From Roseateles sp. (GTDB lineage: Bacteria > Pseudomonadota > Gammaproteobacteria > Burkholderiales > Burkholderiaceae_C), in contig JACDQM010000013.1 of NCBI GenBank assembly GCA_015657635.1, forward strand, positions 1 through 47,678: 47,678 bases of DNA. The letters run 5' to 3'. The notes beneath the pieces are model-generated. The model was not told the origin of the DNA. It made no database searches and was given only the letters and a program-made list of their open reading frames with translations. How positions within the stretch are numbered: the stretch's first letter is position 1; every line of letters begins with the position of its first letter. The position numbers and the translations under genes were made by a program. This document shows positions 33,890-44,119 of the stretch, piece after piece.

Positions 33890-35194
33890 ATGAAACGACT
33901 GACAGCAGTCGCTGTGGCGACGCTCGCCCTGCCTTTTTGTGCACAAGCCACCAATGGCATGCTGCTGGAGGGCTACGGGCCGATCAGCGCGGCCATGGGT
34001 GGGGCCGCGACGGCGGTCGAAAACGGCCTTGCCGCCGCCGCCAACAACCCAGCAACGCTGGGGCTGCAGACCGCGGGCGCTCGCCTGGATCTCGCCATCG
34101 GCCACCTCGGGCCGCGAGTGTCTTCAAGTGCCGGGCCCATGGTGGCGGATTCGGGCGGGCGCGCCTACGTGATGCCCGCCATGGGCTACGCGCGGCGCAA
34201 TGGCGATCTCACCTATGGCGTGGCCATGTTCGCCCAAGGCGGCATGGGCACCGAGTACGCGTCCAACAGCTTCCTTGCGATGGGTTCGGGCAAGGAGGTG
34301 CGCTCAGAGCTTGGCGTTGGGCGACTCATCCTGCCGCTGGCCTGGCAGGCCAGCCCGGATCTGGTGATCGGCGGCTCGGTGGATCTGGTGTGGTCGACCC
34401 TCGACCTGCAAATGGCGGCGTCCGGCGCCCAGCTCGGCCAGATGGTGACTGGAGCGGGCGGCAATCTCGCGATGGCCTTGCCGGCACTGGGCGGTGCTCC
34501 GTGGGCGCGCATTGACTTCAGTGACGGCAGCAGCTTCTCTGGCGAAGCCTTCTCGACTGGCTTCGCAGCCAAGCTCGGACTGATCTACAAGGCGTCGCCG
34601 ACGCTCACGCTGGGTGCAAGCTGGCACAGCAAGACTTCGCTGCGCGACATGAAGACGGGCAAGAACGCGGCCTCGCTGAGTGCCTTCGGTGGCTTTGCTG
34701 ATGCCGGCCAACTGACGGTGCAGGACTTCCAGATGCCGCAGCAGTTTGCGCTGGGCCTGGGCTGGCAAGCCACGCCAGAGCTGCTGTTTGCGCTGGATGT
34801 GAAGCACGTCGCCTGGTCTGACGTGATGCAGTCCTTCAAGATGCGCTACGTCAGTTCGGGCATGGGCGGTGAAGTGAGCTTCGCACTGCCACAGCAGTGG
34901 CGCGATCAGACTGTGACGGCGATGGGCGTGGCATGGAAGGCGACCCCGGCGCTGACGCTGCGCGCGGGCTACAACTCGGACTCGAACCCCATCCCGGACA
35001 GCACGGTGAACCCGCTGTTCCCGGCCACGATTCGAAAGCACTACAGCCTGGGCTTCGGCTACGAGCTGTCGGAGCGCTCGGGCATCAGCGCCGCGATCAC
35101 CAAGGCGCCAAAGGTCACGGTGCAGTCCGGCTCCGGAGTCTCGATCAGCCACAGCCAGCTGAATGCGCAGCTGATGTTCAGCCAGAGCTTCTGA
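33890..35194 (+). CDS. OmpP1/FadL/TodX-family outer membrane channel
   Basis: Outer-membrane beta-barrel of the FadL type, which passes hydrophobic molecules; 434 residues with a signal peptide (MKRLTAVAVATLALPFCAQA). The N-terminal plug signature GYGPISAAMGGAATAVENG and NNPATLGL are typical; beta-strands continue to the final aromatic FSQSF. Ribosome site GGAGA precedes the ATG at 33890. It lies 103 bp after the ArsR gene and 42 bp before the DUF302 lipoprotein, probably in one unit. Substrate unknown; the sulfur setting suggests hydrophobic sulfur species or an unrelated compound, which is speculation. Confidence 0.85.
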   Translation: MKRLTAVAVATLALPFCAQATNGMLLEGYGPISAAMGGAATAVENGLAAAANNPATLGLQTAGARLDLAIGHLGPRVSSSAGPMVADSGGRAYVMPAMGYARRNGDLTYGVAMFAQGGMGTEYASNSFLAMGSGKEVRSELGVGRLILPLAWQASPDLVIGGSVDLVWSTLDLQMAASGAQLGQMVTGAGGNLAMALPALGGAPWARIDFSDGSSFSGEAFSTGFAAKLGLIYKASPTLTLGASWHSKTSLRDMKTGKNAASLSAFGGFADAGQLTVQDFQMPQQFALGLGWQATPELLFALDVKHVAWSDVMQSFKMRYVSSGMGGEVSFALPQQWRDQTVTAMGVAWKATPALTLRAGYNSDSNPIPDSTVNPLFPATIRKHYSLGFGYELSERSGISAAITKAPKVTVQSGSGVSISHSQLNAQLMFSQSF

Positions 35195-35236
35195 ATTCCT
35201 CAGCCACTTTTTTAGCTCAAATAGCAGGAAATTCTC

Positions 35237-35815
35237 ATGAACGGATTTAAGACATCGATCATCCGAGTTATCTCGGTGGCGCTGCTGGGCGCAGCACTGA
35301 CCGGTTGCGGCACGGTTGCGACCATGGGCAAGCTCGAAGACGGGGCCGCCGCCGAGGCTGGCCGGATGTGGGACCGCTGGGTCGACAGCGGTGGCGACAT
35401 TGCCGTGGCCACCACCTGGGAGCGCAAGGTCAAGCCGGGCGTCACTCTGGACCAGATCGAGCAGGCGCTGGCCAGCGTCGCCACCGAGATGAATATTCGG
35501 CCTGTGGGCGAGTTGCCGCTGTCAAAGGAGTTGGAGGCGCGCAGCGGCAAGCCGGAGCGGCTGCTGAAGGTCTACAACTACTGCAACCCCCAGACCGCGC
35601 GCAAGATGGTCGACTTCTCGCCGCATATGGCGGCCTATCTGCCCTGCCGCATCAGCATCGTCGAGCAGGCCGACGGCCTGTGGCTCTATACGCTCAATAT
35701 GGACATGATGATCAAGATGGGCCGCAAGCTGCCACCTGATCTGAAGGCCGACGCCACCAAGGTGCGCGATGCCATCTGGATGATGATGGAAAAGGGCTCG
35801 TCAGGCGATTTCTGA
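35237..35815 (+). CDS. DUF302-domain lipoprotein
   Basis: Predicted lipoprotein of 192 residues with lipobox ALTGC (Cys24). The DUF302 domain covers roughly 85-175: YNYCNPQTARKM, then the conserved AYLPCRISIVEQADGLWLYT, which hold the two cysteines usual in this family. AGGAAA precedes the ATG. It follows the FadL-like gene by 42 bp and ends before a bidirectional terminator. DUF302 proteins are often found near sulfur-oxidation and YeeE/YedE genes, but their biochemical role is not settled; a part in handling sulfane sulfur at the outer membrane is an inference. Confidence 0.85.
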   Translation: MNGFKTSIIRVISVALLGAALTGCGTVATMGKLEDGAAAEAGRMWDRWVDSGGDIAVATTWERKVKPGVTLDQIEQALASVATEMNIRPVGELPLSKELEARSGKPERLLKVYNYCNPQTARKMVDFSPHMAAYLPCRISIVEQADGLWLYTLNMDMMIKMGRKLPPDLKADATKVRDAIWMMMEKGSSGDF

Positions 35816-35848
35816 GCCGCTGCCCTTTGATGGCCGCTGTGAAGCAGG

Positions 35849-35870
35849 AGCGGGCCGAAAGGCCCGCTTT
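35849..35870. terminator. Terminator between DUF302 and DsrE-like genes
   Basis: AGCGGGCC (35849-35856) and GGCCCGCT (35861-35868) form an eight-base stem with a GAAA loop, followed by TTTC. Located between convergent genes, it can serve both. Confidence 0.8.
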
Positions 35871-35887
35871 CAATACGGACGCCAGCG

Positions 35888-36331
35888 TCAGGGCTTGAGG
35901 TAGACGAAGCTCTCGCGTGCCTGCAGCTTGCTGACCTCGGCGACGCCGGACGGCACCACCTTGGCCTCCATCACCACGCGGTCAGCAGGGATCTTGCGGG
36001 AGACCAGGGTGTTGTTGCAGACGCGGAACTCGACACCGCGGCCGGACAACTCGCCGATGGCGCCCGCGAAAGGCTGGCCCGCCGCGTTCTCGGCACCATC
36101 GAGCAGGAAGTCGATGCCCGGGCCATGCGTCACGACGATGATCTTGGTCTTCGGCTCGGCGTTCAGGTGGTTGCGGATGTTGCCGATGGCTCTTGACGCT
36201 TGCTGCACACCTTCGCTCAGGTGATAGACCACCTTGATGCCGGCATCGTCCGCTTGCGCAGCGCTGGCCGCCGCGAGACCGAAGGTGGCGGCCAGCAGGC
36301 CGCGCAAGTGAAATCGTCGGGTGTTTGACAT
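35888..36331 (-). CDS. Periplasmic DsrE/DsrF-like protein
   Basis: DsrE-family protein of 147 residues with a signal peptide (SNTRRFHLRGLLAATFGL, then cleavage near AAQA). GAGGAG six bases before ATG 36331 fixes the start. The domain shows IKVVYHLSEG, KIIVVTHGPGIDFLLDGA and FRVCNNTLVSRKI, the last with the conserved cysteine near the active site of this family, and ends QARESFVYLKP. Cytosolic DsrE proteins move persulfide sulfur; this exported form probably binds sulfur in the periplasm, which is inferred. Divergent from the YeeE/YedE transporter. Confidence 0.85.
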   Translation of the reverse strand: MSNTRRFHLRGLLAATFGLAAASAAQADDAGIKVVYHLSEGVQQASRAIGNIRNHLNAEPKTKIIVVTHGPGIDFLLDGAENAAGQPFAGAIGELSGRGVEFRVCNNTLVSRKIPADRVVMEAKVVPSGVAEVSKLQARESFVYLKP

Positions 36332-36384
36332 ACATCGCTCCTCAACCGGATGTCCGGGGTGTAAATTAGCCATTGCGCATACTG

Positions 36385-36402
36385 GGATTTAATGCCAAAT
36401 CC
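36385..36402. promoter_or_regulatory. Inverted repeat in the dsrE-yeeE divergent gap
   Basis: GGATTT (36385-36390) and AAATCC (36397-36402) are perfect complements around six bases. The site lies about midway between the divergent starts (36331 and 36441), where a shared regulator would act. It differs from the ArsR palindrome at 33332, although both are AT-rich. Confidence 0.35.
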
Positions 36403-36440
36403 TGGCGCATGACATACGGGCTTACGCCGACATCACCATC

Positions 36441-37574
36441 ATGCCGATCGAATCCCTCATCGACTCTCTCGGGCAGTCTAAGGCCTTGGCTTTGGGAGGG
36501 CTGTTGATCGGTTTCATGTTCGGCTTCTTCGCCCAGCGCTCGCGATTCTGCCTGCGCTCGGCCACCATCGAGTTCTCGCGCCGAGTGCATGGCGGCAAGT
36601 TGACGGTCTGGCTGTTCGCCTTTGCCATCGCACTGCTGTCGACCCAGGGGCTGATCGCGCTGGGCTGGCTGGATGTCAGCAGCGCGCGGCAGCTGGCCGC
36701 ACGCGGCAGTCTGTCGGGCGCAGCGATCGGCGGCGCGCTGTTCGGCGTCGGCATGATCCTGGCGCGCGGCTGTTCCAGCCGGCTGCTGGTCCTTGCCGCC
36801 CAGGGCAATCTGCGCTCGGTGCTGTCCGGGCTGGTGTTCGCGGTGACGGCCCAGGCTGCCTGGTCGGGCGTGCTCGCGCCCTGGCGCGAACAGATCTCCG
36901 GCTGGTGGACGGTCGAAGGCGGTGCGGCCCGCGATCTGGTTGCGATCAGCGGTCTGGGGCGCACGGGCGCCTTGCTGTTCGGCGCCTTGTGGCTGATCGC
37001 CGCGGTCCGCTGGGCGCGCCATCAGCGCGTGCCCGCCTGGGGCTGGGCCGGGGCAAGCATGGTGGGCCTCAGCATCACGGCTGCCTGGTGGTACACCGGA
37101 ACGGTCGCGGCAGCCGGGCTGGAAGCCGCGGCGGCGCCGGTGCAGAGCCTGAGCTTCACCGGCCCATCGGCCGAAGTGCTGGTGCGCGTGCTGTTCGCAC
37201 CCGACAAGGCGCCGACCTTCGATCTGGGCCTTGTTCCTGGCGTCTTCCTCGGCTCCTTCGTGGCGGCGGCACTGTTCCGTGAACTCAAGCTCGAAGGCTT
37301 TGCGGGCGGGGCCAGCATGCGCCGCTATCTGATCGGCGCCGTGTTGATGGGCTTTGGCGGCATGCTGGCCGGAGGCTGTGCGGTCGGTGCGGGCCTGTCC
37401 GGCGCGGCAGTCTTCACCATCACGTCCTGGGTCACGCTGTCGGCCATGTGGGCCGCTGCAGCGCTGACCGACTGGCTGGTGGACCAACGCGGCGAGCAGC
37501 TCGGTCGGGAAGCGGCACCGGCCGATCAGGCGATGCCCAGCCGGAGCTTTTCAAACCAGGGGCTGCGTCTGTGA
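36441..37574 (+). CDS. YeeE/YedE-family sulfur transporter
   Basis: Inner-membrane protein of the YeeE/YedE (DUF395) family, whose studied members import thiosulfate or other sulfur compounds; 377 residues with about nine hydrophobic helices. Conserved cysteines lie in FAQRSRFCLRSA, LARGCSSRLL and AGGCAVGAGLSG, positions thought to pass the sulfur species along the channel. It may import thiosulfate to the cytosol or move sulfur for assimilation. Divergent from the periplasmic DsrE-like gene, and 82 bp before the SoxH-like gene. Assignment to thiosulfate rather than another thiol is not certain. Confidence 0.87.
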   Translation: MPIESLIDSLGQSKALALGGLLIGFMFGFFAQRSRFCLRSATIEFSRRVHGGKLTVWLFAFAIALLSTQGLIALGWLDVSSARQLAARGSLSGAAIGGALFGVGMILARGCSSRLLVLAAQGNLRSVLSGLVFAVTAQAAWSGVLAPWREQISGWWTVEGGAARDLVAISGLGRTGALLFGALWLIAAVRWARHQRVPAWGWAGASMVGLSITAAWWYTGTVAAAGLEAAAAPVQSLSFTGPSAEVLVRVLFAPDKAPTFDLGLVPGVFLGSFVAAALFRELKLEGFAGGASMRRYLIGAVLMGFGGMLAGGCAVGAGLSGAAVFTITSWVTLSAMWAAAALTDWLVDQRGEQLGREAAPADQAMPSRSFSNQGLRL

Positions 37575-37656
37575 GCCGCGCGGACAGCGCTGAATCGGCG
37601 CAGCAGCGAGTAGCCAGCGCGACGGCAGACGCCGCCGCGCGCCAAGCGAGATAGCG

Positions 37657-38628
37657 ATGACATTCCTCCTCCAATACGCGTTGCGCCGCCAGCGCAGCTT
37701 CGTCACCGCGCTGGCGGTGGCTGCGCTGGCTGCCGTGCAGACGCCCGCAGCACTGGCTCAGAAAGTTCAGGCCGTGCAGGTGGCGCCACAGACCTGGATG
37801 GTGCAGGGCGAGTCCGCGCTGGGCTCGTCCGCGAACCGCAATTTCATCTCGAACGCCGCTTTTGTCGTCACCGACGATGGCGTCGTGGTGGTGGATGCCT
37901 TGGGCTCTCCGGCACTGGCGCAGGAGTTGATGGCAGAAATCCGGCGCATCACACCCAAGCCGATCAAGCACCTGATCATCACGCACTACCACGCCGACCA
38001 TATTTACGGCCTGCAGGAGTTCAAGGCCGCTGGCGTGCAGTTGATCGGCCAGAAGGACGGCCAGCTGTATCTGCACTCCGAGACCGCCGAGTTGCGCCTG
38101 AAGGCCAGCCGCGAGGAGATGTTCCCGTGGATCGACGAGAAGACCCACTTGGTGCCGGCTGACCGCTGGGTGAGCGGGACCACGACACTGCGCCTGGGTG
38201 GGCTGGACTTCGTGCTGCAAGCCGCCGGGCCTGCGCATACGCCGGAGGATCTGGTGGTCTATGTGCCGCAGCTCAAGCTGTTGGTGGCGGGCGACCTGGT
38301 GTTCCGCGGCCGCGTGCCCTTTGTCGGCCAGGCGGACAGTGGCAGCTGGATCGCGGCGCTGGATCGCCTGCTGGCCTTCGACACGGCGGTGGTTGTGCCC
38401 GGCCATGGCCCGGTGTCGATGACGGCCCGCGAAGATCTGCAGCTGACGCGCGACTACCTGGCCTATCTGCGCCAGACGATGGGCAATGCCGCACGCGATC
38501 TGGAGCCTTTCGAGGAGGCCTATGCCAAGACCGACTGGTCCCGCTTCGCCAAGCTGCCGTTGTTCGGCGTGGCCAACCGCATCAATGCCTACAACACCTA
38601 TCTGCTGATGGAACAATCGGGCAAATGA
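37657..38628 (+). CDS. MBL-fold metallo-hydrolase, SoxH-like
   Basis: Exported metallo-beta-lactamase-fold protein of 323 residues. The signal peptide is RSFVTALAVAALAAVQTPAA then LAQ. The zinc motif HYHADH lies at 110-115 (His110, His112, Asp114, His115); further ligands are in AGPAHTPEDLV, AGDLVFRGRVPFVG and VVPGHGPVS. It resembles SoxH, an accessory protein of sox clusters not strictly needed for thiosulfate oxidation, and its relatives near quinoprotein genes. Its end overlaps the thioredoxin gene by four bases (ATGA), so they are probably translationally coupled. Substrate unknown. Confidence 0.83.
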   Translation: MTFLLQYALRRQRSFVTALAVAALAAVQTPAALAQKVQAVQVAPQTWMVQGESALGSSANRNFISNAAFVVTDDGVVVVDALGSPALAQELMAEIRRITPKPIKHLIITHYHADHIYGLQEFKAAGVQLIGQKDGQLYLHSETAELRLKASREEMFPWIDEKTHLVPADRWVSGTTTLRLGGLDFVLQAAGPAHTPEDLVVYVPQLKLLVAGDLVFRGRVPFVGQADSGSWIAALDRLLAFDTAVVVPGHGPVSMTAREDLQLTRDYLAYLRQTMGNAARDLEPFEEAYAKTDWSRFAKLPLFGVANRINAYNTYLLMEQSGK

Positions 38629-39125
38629 AGCTGCGTCGTCGTGAAGTTCTGCCCGTGCTCGCACTGGCCCCCTGGCTGGGTGCTGCAGAGGCGGCGTCGC
38701 TCGCGCGTGGCGATGCCGTGAGCTGGCCCGGTTCAGTGAGTTTGCTGGACGGCAGCAACTGGTCGGCCGAGCAGTGGCGGGATCGTGCTGCCGTGATCGT
38801 GTTCTGGTCCTTGCACTGCGGCTTTTGCGAGCGCCACAACGTGCATGTCGAAAAACTGCACCGGGCCGCAGCCGGCAGGCGCCTCAGCGTGCTGAGCGTC
38901 GTGGCCGAGCTTGATGCTGACGCGGTGCGGCGGCGCATGGCGCAGCGCGGCTGGACCTTCCCCGTGACCTTGGGCCGCGAGCCGCTCGCCGCGGCGCTGG
39001 GCGCGCGGCGCAGCGTGCCGCTGACTGTCACGGTCGATCGAAAGGGGCGCCTGAGCGAGGCTATCCCGGGCGAGATGTTCGAGGCGGATGTGCTGGATCT
39101 GCTGAAGCTCGCTGCCTCCGCCTGA
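38625..39125 (+). CDS. TlpA/SoxW-like periplasmic thioredoxin
   Basis: Thioredoxin-fold protein of 166 residues. A hydrophobic N-terminal segment after basic residues (KLRRREVLPVLALAPWLGAA) serves as signal or anchor. The active site is CGFC at 65-68 in VIVFWSLHCGFCERH, followed by the cis-proline in RSVPLTVTVDRKG. In sox clusters SoxW thioredoxins keep SoxY and others reduced, with electrons from SoxV; no soxV is in this window. Four-base overlap with the SoxH-like gene supports a shared role. TlpA-type assignment is firm, the SoxW function is an inference. Confidence 0.82.
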   Translation: MKLRRREVLPVLALAPWLGAAEAASLARGDAVSWPGSVSLLDGSNWSAEQWRDRAAVIVFWSLHCGFCERHNVHVEKLHRAAAGRRLSVLSVVAELDADAVRRRMAQRGWTFPVTLGREPLAAALGARRSVPLTVTVDRKGRLSEAIPGEMFEADVLDLLKLAASA

Positions 39126-39246
39126 TTCGCGCCTGGCTTGGCATACGCCGCGTGATCTGCAGGCTTCAGGGCAGCAACGCAACACGCGCCGCAATCAATC
39201 CCTCGTCTCGGTTCCACTTCGGTCTAGTTAGCGCACGGCAGTCAAT

Positions 39247-40821
39247 ATGCTCAACAACTTTCGCATCTCGCAACGCTTCATCGCCATCATGGCGATGTAC
39301 TGGACCACCTTCGGCCTGATGGCCGTGTTGGCGCTGTGGGGCCTCTTTGACGGGGCATCCAGTCTGGAGACAGTGGCCAGCCAGCGCATGGAGCGGGTCA
39401 CGCAGCTCAGCCGTTATTCGCAGAACAATCTGTCCAACCGGGCGGAGGTGCTGCTGGCCTTCCAGCATGCGCCGAGCAGCCCGCTGGCGGCCATCCACGA
39501 GCATGCGGTCGACATGCATCTGCAGGCCATCGACAAGCGCCGCGCCGAGAACGGCGAGATCTGGAAGCGCCTGCGCGAGGATGCCAGCATGGACGCGCCA
39601 GGGCGGGAACTGGTGGCGGAAGCGGAGCGCCGCCGCCAGCTCTGGGCAGCCAAGCTGGAACAGGCGACCCAGGCAGTGCGCCGCGGCGATTATTCAGAGC
39701 CGGTGATGGCCACCTTCCTGAAGGCGGGCCGCGAGGAAGGTCAGGCGCTGTTCGACGCCCTGGCACAGGCCCGCCAACACGAGGAGTCCCAGGCCAAGGC
39801 CGCCGCCGCAGCCGCACAAGGCCGGGCGCGCACGCTGCTGGCCGTGTTCGTCGGCTTCGCGCTGCTGGTCGGCCTGCCTGCGACCTGGATGTTCCTGTCC
39901 CTGCTGATGCGCATCCGCGCTGGCTTTGCCAAGGCGGACGCGCTGTCCACTGCGATTGCCGCCGGGGACTTGAGCCAGTCGGTGCAGGTTGATGGCCGCG
40001 ATGAGATCGGTCATCTGCTGGGCCAGATGGGCCTGATGCGCGAACGTTTGATGGGCTTGATCCGTGAAGTGCGCAGTGCCGCCGATGGCGTGCAGGTGGC
40101 GGCCGACGAAGTGGCCTCGGGCAATATGGACCTGTCCAGCCGTACCGAGCAGACCGCCAGCCAGTTGCAGCAGACGGCCAGCACGACCGACGAACTCAGC
40201 ACCACGGTGCGGCAGAACGCCGATAACGCGCTGCAGGCCAATCAGCTGGCCCAGGGTGCCAGCGAGGTGGCCGGGCGTGGCGGCGCGGTGGTGGGCGAGG
40301 TGGTGACGACGATGCGCGGCATCAACGACAGCAGCCGCAAGATTGCCGACATCATCGGCGTGATCGATGGCATCGCCTTTCAGACCAATATCCTGGCCTT
40401 GAATGCGGCCGTCGAGGCAGCGCGCGCCGGTGAGCAGGGCCGTGGCTTCGCAGTGGTGGCCTCCGAGGTACGCAGCCTGGCACAGCGCAGCGCCGAGGCC
40501 GCGCGCGAGATCAAGACCCTGATCACCGCCAGCGTCGAGCATGTGGAGCAGGGCACCAGCCTGGTCGACCGCGCCGGCAGCACCATGCAGGAGGTGGTGG
40601 ATGCGATCCGCCGCGTCAGCGACATCGTGGCCGAGATCAGCGTCGCCAGCCGCGAGCAGAGCGAAGGTGTCAGCCTGGTCGGCAATGCGATCACGCAGAT
40701 GGACCAGAGCACGCAGCAGAACGCCGCGCTGGTCGAGCAGAGCGCCGCGGCGGCGGCCAGCCTGCGCGAGCAGGCCAATCAGCTGGTGGCTGCGGTGGCA
40801 GGCTTCAAGCTGCCCGGCTGA
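39247..40821 (+). CDS. Methyl-accepting chemotaxis protein
   Basis: Chemoreceptor of 524 residues. TM1 is at about 12-35 and TM2 at about 193-215, enclosing a periplasmic four-helix-bundle-type sensor of about 155 residues; HAMP follows near 215-270 ([20 protein letters not shown]). The signalling tip is [20 protein letters not shown] then [20 protein letters not shown]. It ends FKLPG, without the NWETF receptor-tether pentapeptide. The ligand is unknown; its position between sulfur and CO2-fixation genes might suggest a sulfur-related or redox signal, but nothing in the sensor proves it. Its end overlaps convergent cbbR by 43 bp. Confidence 0.9.
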   Translation: MLNNFRISQRFIAIMAMYWTTFGLMAVLALWGLFDGASSLETVASQRMERVTQLSRYSQNNLSNRAEVLLAFQHAPSSPLAAIHEHAVDMHLQAIDKRRAENGEIWKRLREDASMDAPGRELVAEAERRRQLWAAKLEQATQAVRRGDYSEPVMATFLKAGREEGQALFDALAQARQHEESQAKAAAAAAQGRARTLLAVFVGFALLVGLPATWMFLSLLMRIRAGFAKADALSTAIAAGDLSQSVQVDGRDEIGHLLGQMGLMRERLMGLIREVRSAADGVQVAADEVASGNMDLSSRTEQTASQLQQTASTTDELSTTVRQNADNALQANQLAQGASEVAGRGGAVVGEVVTTMRGINDSSRKIADIIGVIDGIAFQTNILALNAAVEAARAGEQGRGFAVVASEVRSLAQRSAEAAREIKTLITASVEHVEQGTSLVDRAGSTMQEVVDAIRRVSDIVAEISVASREQSEGVSLVGNAITQMDQSTQQNAALVEQSAAAAASLREQANQLVAAVAGFKLPG

Positions 40822-41753
40822 GCTGTCTGCAGCAGCGTCTGGTCGTGCGCGGTGAGATAGGTCTCGGCGTGCTCCAGCACGAAGTAACGAAAAGCCTCCG
40901 CGGCCGGTGATAGCAGCTTGCTCTGCATGCGCACCAGGTTCCAGGTGCGCATCACCGGCGTGTTCTCGACGTCCAGCAGCTTCAGCGCCCCGGCGCGCAG
41001 CTCCAGGCCCAGCGTGTGTAGCGACAGGAAAGCCACGCCCATGCCGGCGATAACGGCCTGCTTGATTGTTTCGTTGCTGGGCATCTCCATCGCAATGCGT
41101 GGCGTCAGGTGATGCTCGCGGAAGAAGGCATCCATCACATTGCGCGTGCCGGAGCCGGCCTCGCGCGCGATGAAGCGCTGATTCACCAGCGCCTCCAGCG
41201 GCACATGGTCCAGCGCGGCCAAGGGGTGCGCAGGCGCTGCAACGAAGACCTGCGGATGCGCGGCAAAGGGCTCGGCGCGGGTGGCCAGCTCCTTGGGCGG
41301 GCGGCCCATCACCGCCAGGTCCACCTCGCCGGACTGCAGCAGCGAGACCAGCTGCTCGCGGTTCTGGCAGACCGAGAGCTTGACCTCGATGCCCGGGTGC
41401 TCCTCGTGAAAGCGCGCCAGCAGCTGCGGCACGAAGTACTTGGCGGTGCTGACCAAGCCGACGGAAAGCAGGCCGCTCTCGGCGCCCTTGAAGCGCGCCA
41501 TGGCGTCGTCCGCCTCCTTCAGCGTGGCCAGCAGGCGCCGCGCGTAGACCAGGAAGTATTCGCCCGTTGTCGTCAGTGTCACCTGGCGTCCGCGCCGCTC
41601 GAACAGCGGCAGGCCGAGCTGCGATTCCAGCTCCTTGACCTGCATGGTCACGGCCGGCGGCGTCAGGTGCAGGGCCTCAGCGGCACGAGCAAAGCTCAGG
41701 CCCTTGGCCACTTCGGTGAAGACCCGCAGTTGGCGGAAGCTGATGTTGAGCAT
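40779..41753 (-). CDS. cbbR: LysR-type regulator CbbR
   Basis: LysR-family activator of the Calvin-cycle operon, 324 residues. The helix-turn-helix is at about 1-60 ([20 protein letters not shown], then [20 protein letters not shown]); the ligand-binding domain follows at 90-300, sensing RuBP, PEP or NADPH in studied CbbRs. It is divergent from cbbL across 112 bp, the usual layout for red-type cbb operons. It probably binds that gap to activate cbb and repress itself. Its C-terminal end overlaps the convergent chemoreceptor gene by 43 bp. Confidence 0.92.
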   Translation of the reverse strand: MLNISFRQLRVFTEVAKGLSFARAAEALHLTPPAVTMQVKELESQLGLPLFERRGRQVTLTTTGEYFLVYARRLLATLKEADDAMARFKGAESGLLSVGLVSTAKYFVPQLLARFHEEHPGIEVKLSVCQNREQLVSLLQSGEVDLAVMGRPPKELATRAEPFAAHPQVFVAAPAHPLAALDHVPLEALVNQRFIAREAGSGTRNVMDAFFREHHLTPRIAMEMPSNETIKQAVIAGMGVAFLSLHTLGLELRAGALKLLDVENTPVMRTWNLVRMQSKLLSPAAEAFRYFVLEHAETYLTAHDQTLLQTAQPGSLKPATAATS

Positions 41754-41760
41754 TCAGTGA

Positions 41761-43332
<1,572 letters not shown>

Positions 43333-43657
43333 GGAAGCTGCGGTCGACGGAGCGGGCCGCGGTCGCCGGGCGACTGGTTCCGCTCATGTCCCCCGGCCCT
43401 GGCCTGCGGCCAAGGCCTCCTCCTTTACTTCGCTTCACCAGTCACCCGACACCCGCGTCCGACACCACGGTGGCAGACCGCCCGGCGCACGCCACGGTGC
43501 AGCGCTCGGGACGGTGGGGTGTAGTGCGAAGCGAAGTAAAGGAGGAGCCGGCAGCCGCAGGCTGAAGGCGGGGGACATGAGCGCAGCACTGCACCCCGCC
43601 GGCCCGAGCCCGCGCAATACATCGAAGTAGTGAACACAGAGTGAAGGAACTCACACC
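43333..43657 (+). other. cbbL-cbbS intergenic region
   Basis: A 325-bp gap without a plausible gene, unusually long for cbbL-cbbS. It contains GTCGCC-G-GGCGAC (43362-43374) and then the long inverted repeat at 43382-43582. Reading frames starting at the ATG in each arm (43386 plus, 43578 minus) are mirror artefacts of the repeat. Confidence 0.7.
43382..43582. repeat. Long imperfect inverted repeat, 55-nt arms
   Basis: The left arm (43382-43436) and right arm (43528-43582) match in reverse complement: GCTCATGTCCCCCG against CGGGGGACATGAGC perfectly, a partly matching 21-base middle sharing GCCTGCGGC, then CTCCTCCTTTACTTCGCTTC against its exact complement. The loop is 91 bases. It may be a mobile or dispersed MITE- or REP-like element, or an RNA hairpin that stops or stabilises part of the cbbL message. 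Confidence 0.8.
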
Positions 43658-44092
43658 ATGATGACCAATCCCACCGGCCGCCTCACGCAGGGCCAGTTCA
43701 GCTTTCTGCCCGACCTGACAGACGCCGAGATCTCTCTGCAGATCGAGTACGGCCTCAAGAAGGGCTACGCCTGGAGCGTCGAATACACCGACGACCCGCA
43801 CCCGCGCAACACCTACTGGGAGATGTTCGGCATGCCCATGTTCGATCTGCAGGACGCCGCCGGCGTGCTGATGGAGCTGAACAACTGCCGCAAGACCTTC
43901 CCCAGCCACTACATCCGCCTGATGGCCTTCGACTCGACGCGCGGCGTGGAGAGCATCGTGATGAGCTTCATCGTCAACCGCCCCGCCAAGGAGCCCGGCT
44001 TCCACCTGGTGCGCCAGGAGATCCAGGGCCGCAGCCTGCGCTACACGATCACCGGTTACGCCGCCGATCGTCCTGAGGGCGAGCGCTACTGA
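43658..44092 (+). CDS. cbbS: RuBisCO small subunit, red-type
   Basis: Small subunit that caps and stabilises the L8S8 enzyme; 144 residues. It opens MMTNPTGRLTQGQFSFLPDL; GAAGGA before 43658 supports this start (43661 also possible). The typical IEYGLKKGYAWSVEYTDDPH and YWEMFGMPMFDLQDAAGVLM are visible, as is the red-type C-terminal extension (about the last 30 residues, RYTITGYAADRPEGERY) that forms a beta-hairpin in the central solvent channel. It is followed by cbbX after 27 bp. Confidence 0.96.
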   Translation: MMTNPTGRLTQGQFSFLPDLTDAEISLQIEYGLKKGYAWSVEYTDDPHPRNTYWEMFGMPMFDLQDAAGVLMELNNCRKTFPSHYIRLMAFDSTRGVESIVMSFIVNRPAKEPGFHLVRQEIQGRSLRYTITGYAADRPEGERY

Positions 44093-44119
44093 GCGATTGA
44101 GAAGTAGACCGGAGCCGAT

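Noticed and set aside
37571..37654. A 27-codon reading frame (GTG start) linking YeeE to the SoxH-like gene
   Set aside because: It starts inside the yeeE stop and ends two bases before the next ATG, which could suggest coupling, but it is alanine/arginine-rich, has no ribosome site, and could be chance.
43386..43578. Mirrored short frames starting with MSP in the two arms of the cbbL-cbbS repeat
   Set aside because: They are consequences of the inverted repeat (ATG in each arm), with no conserved domain.
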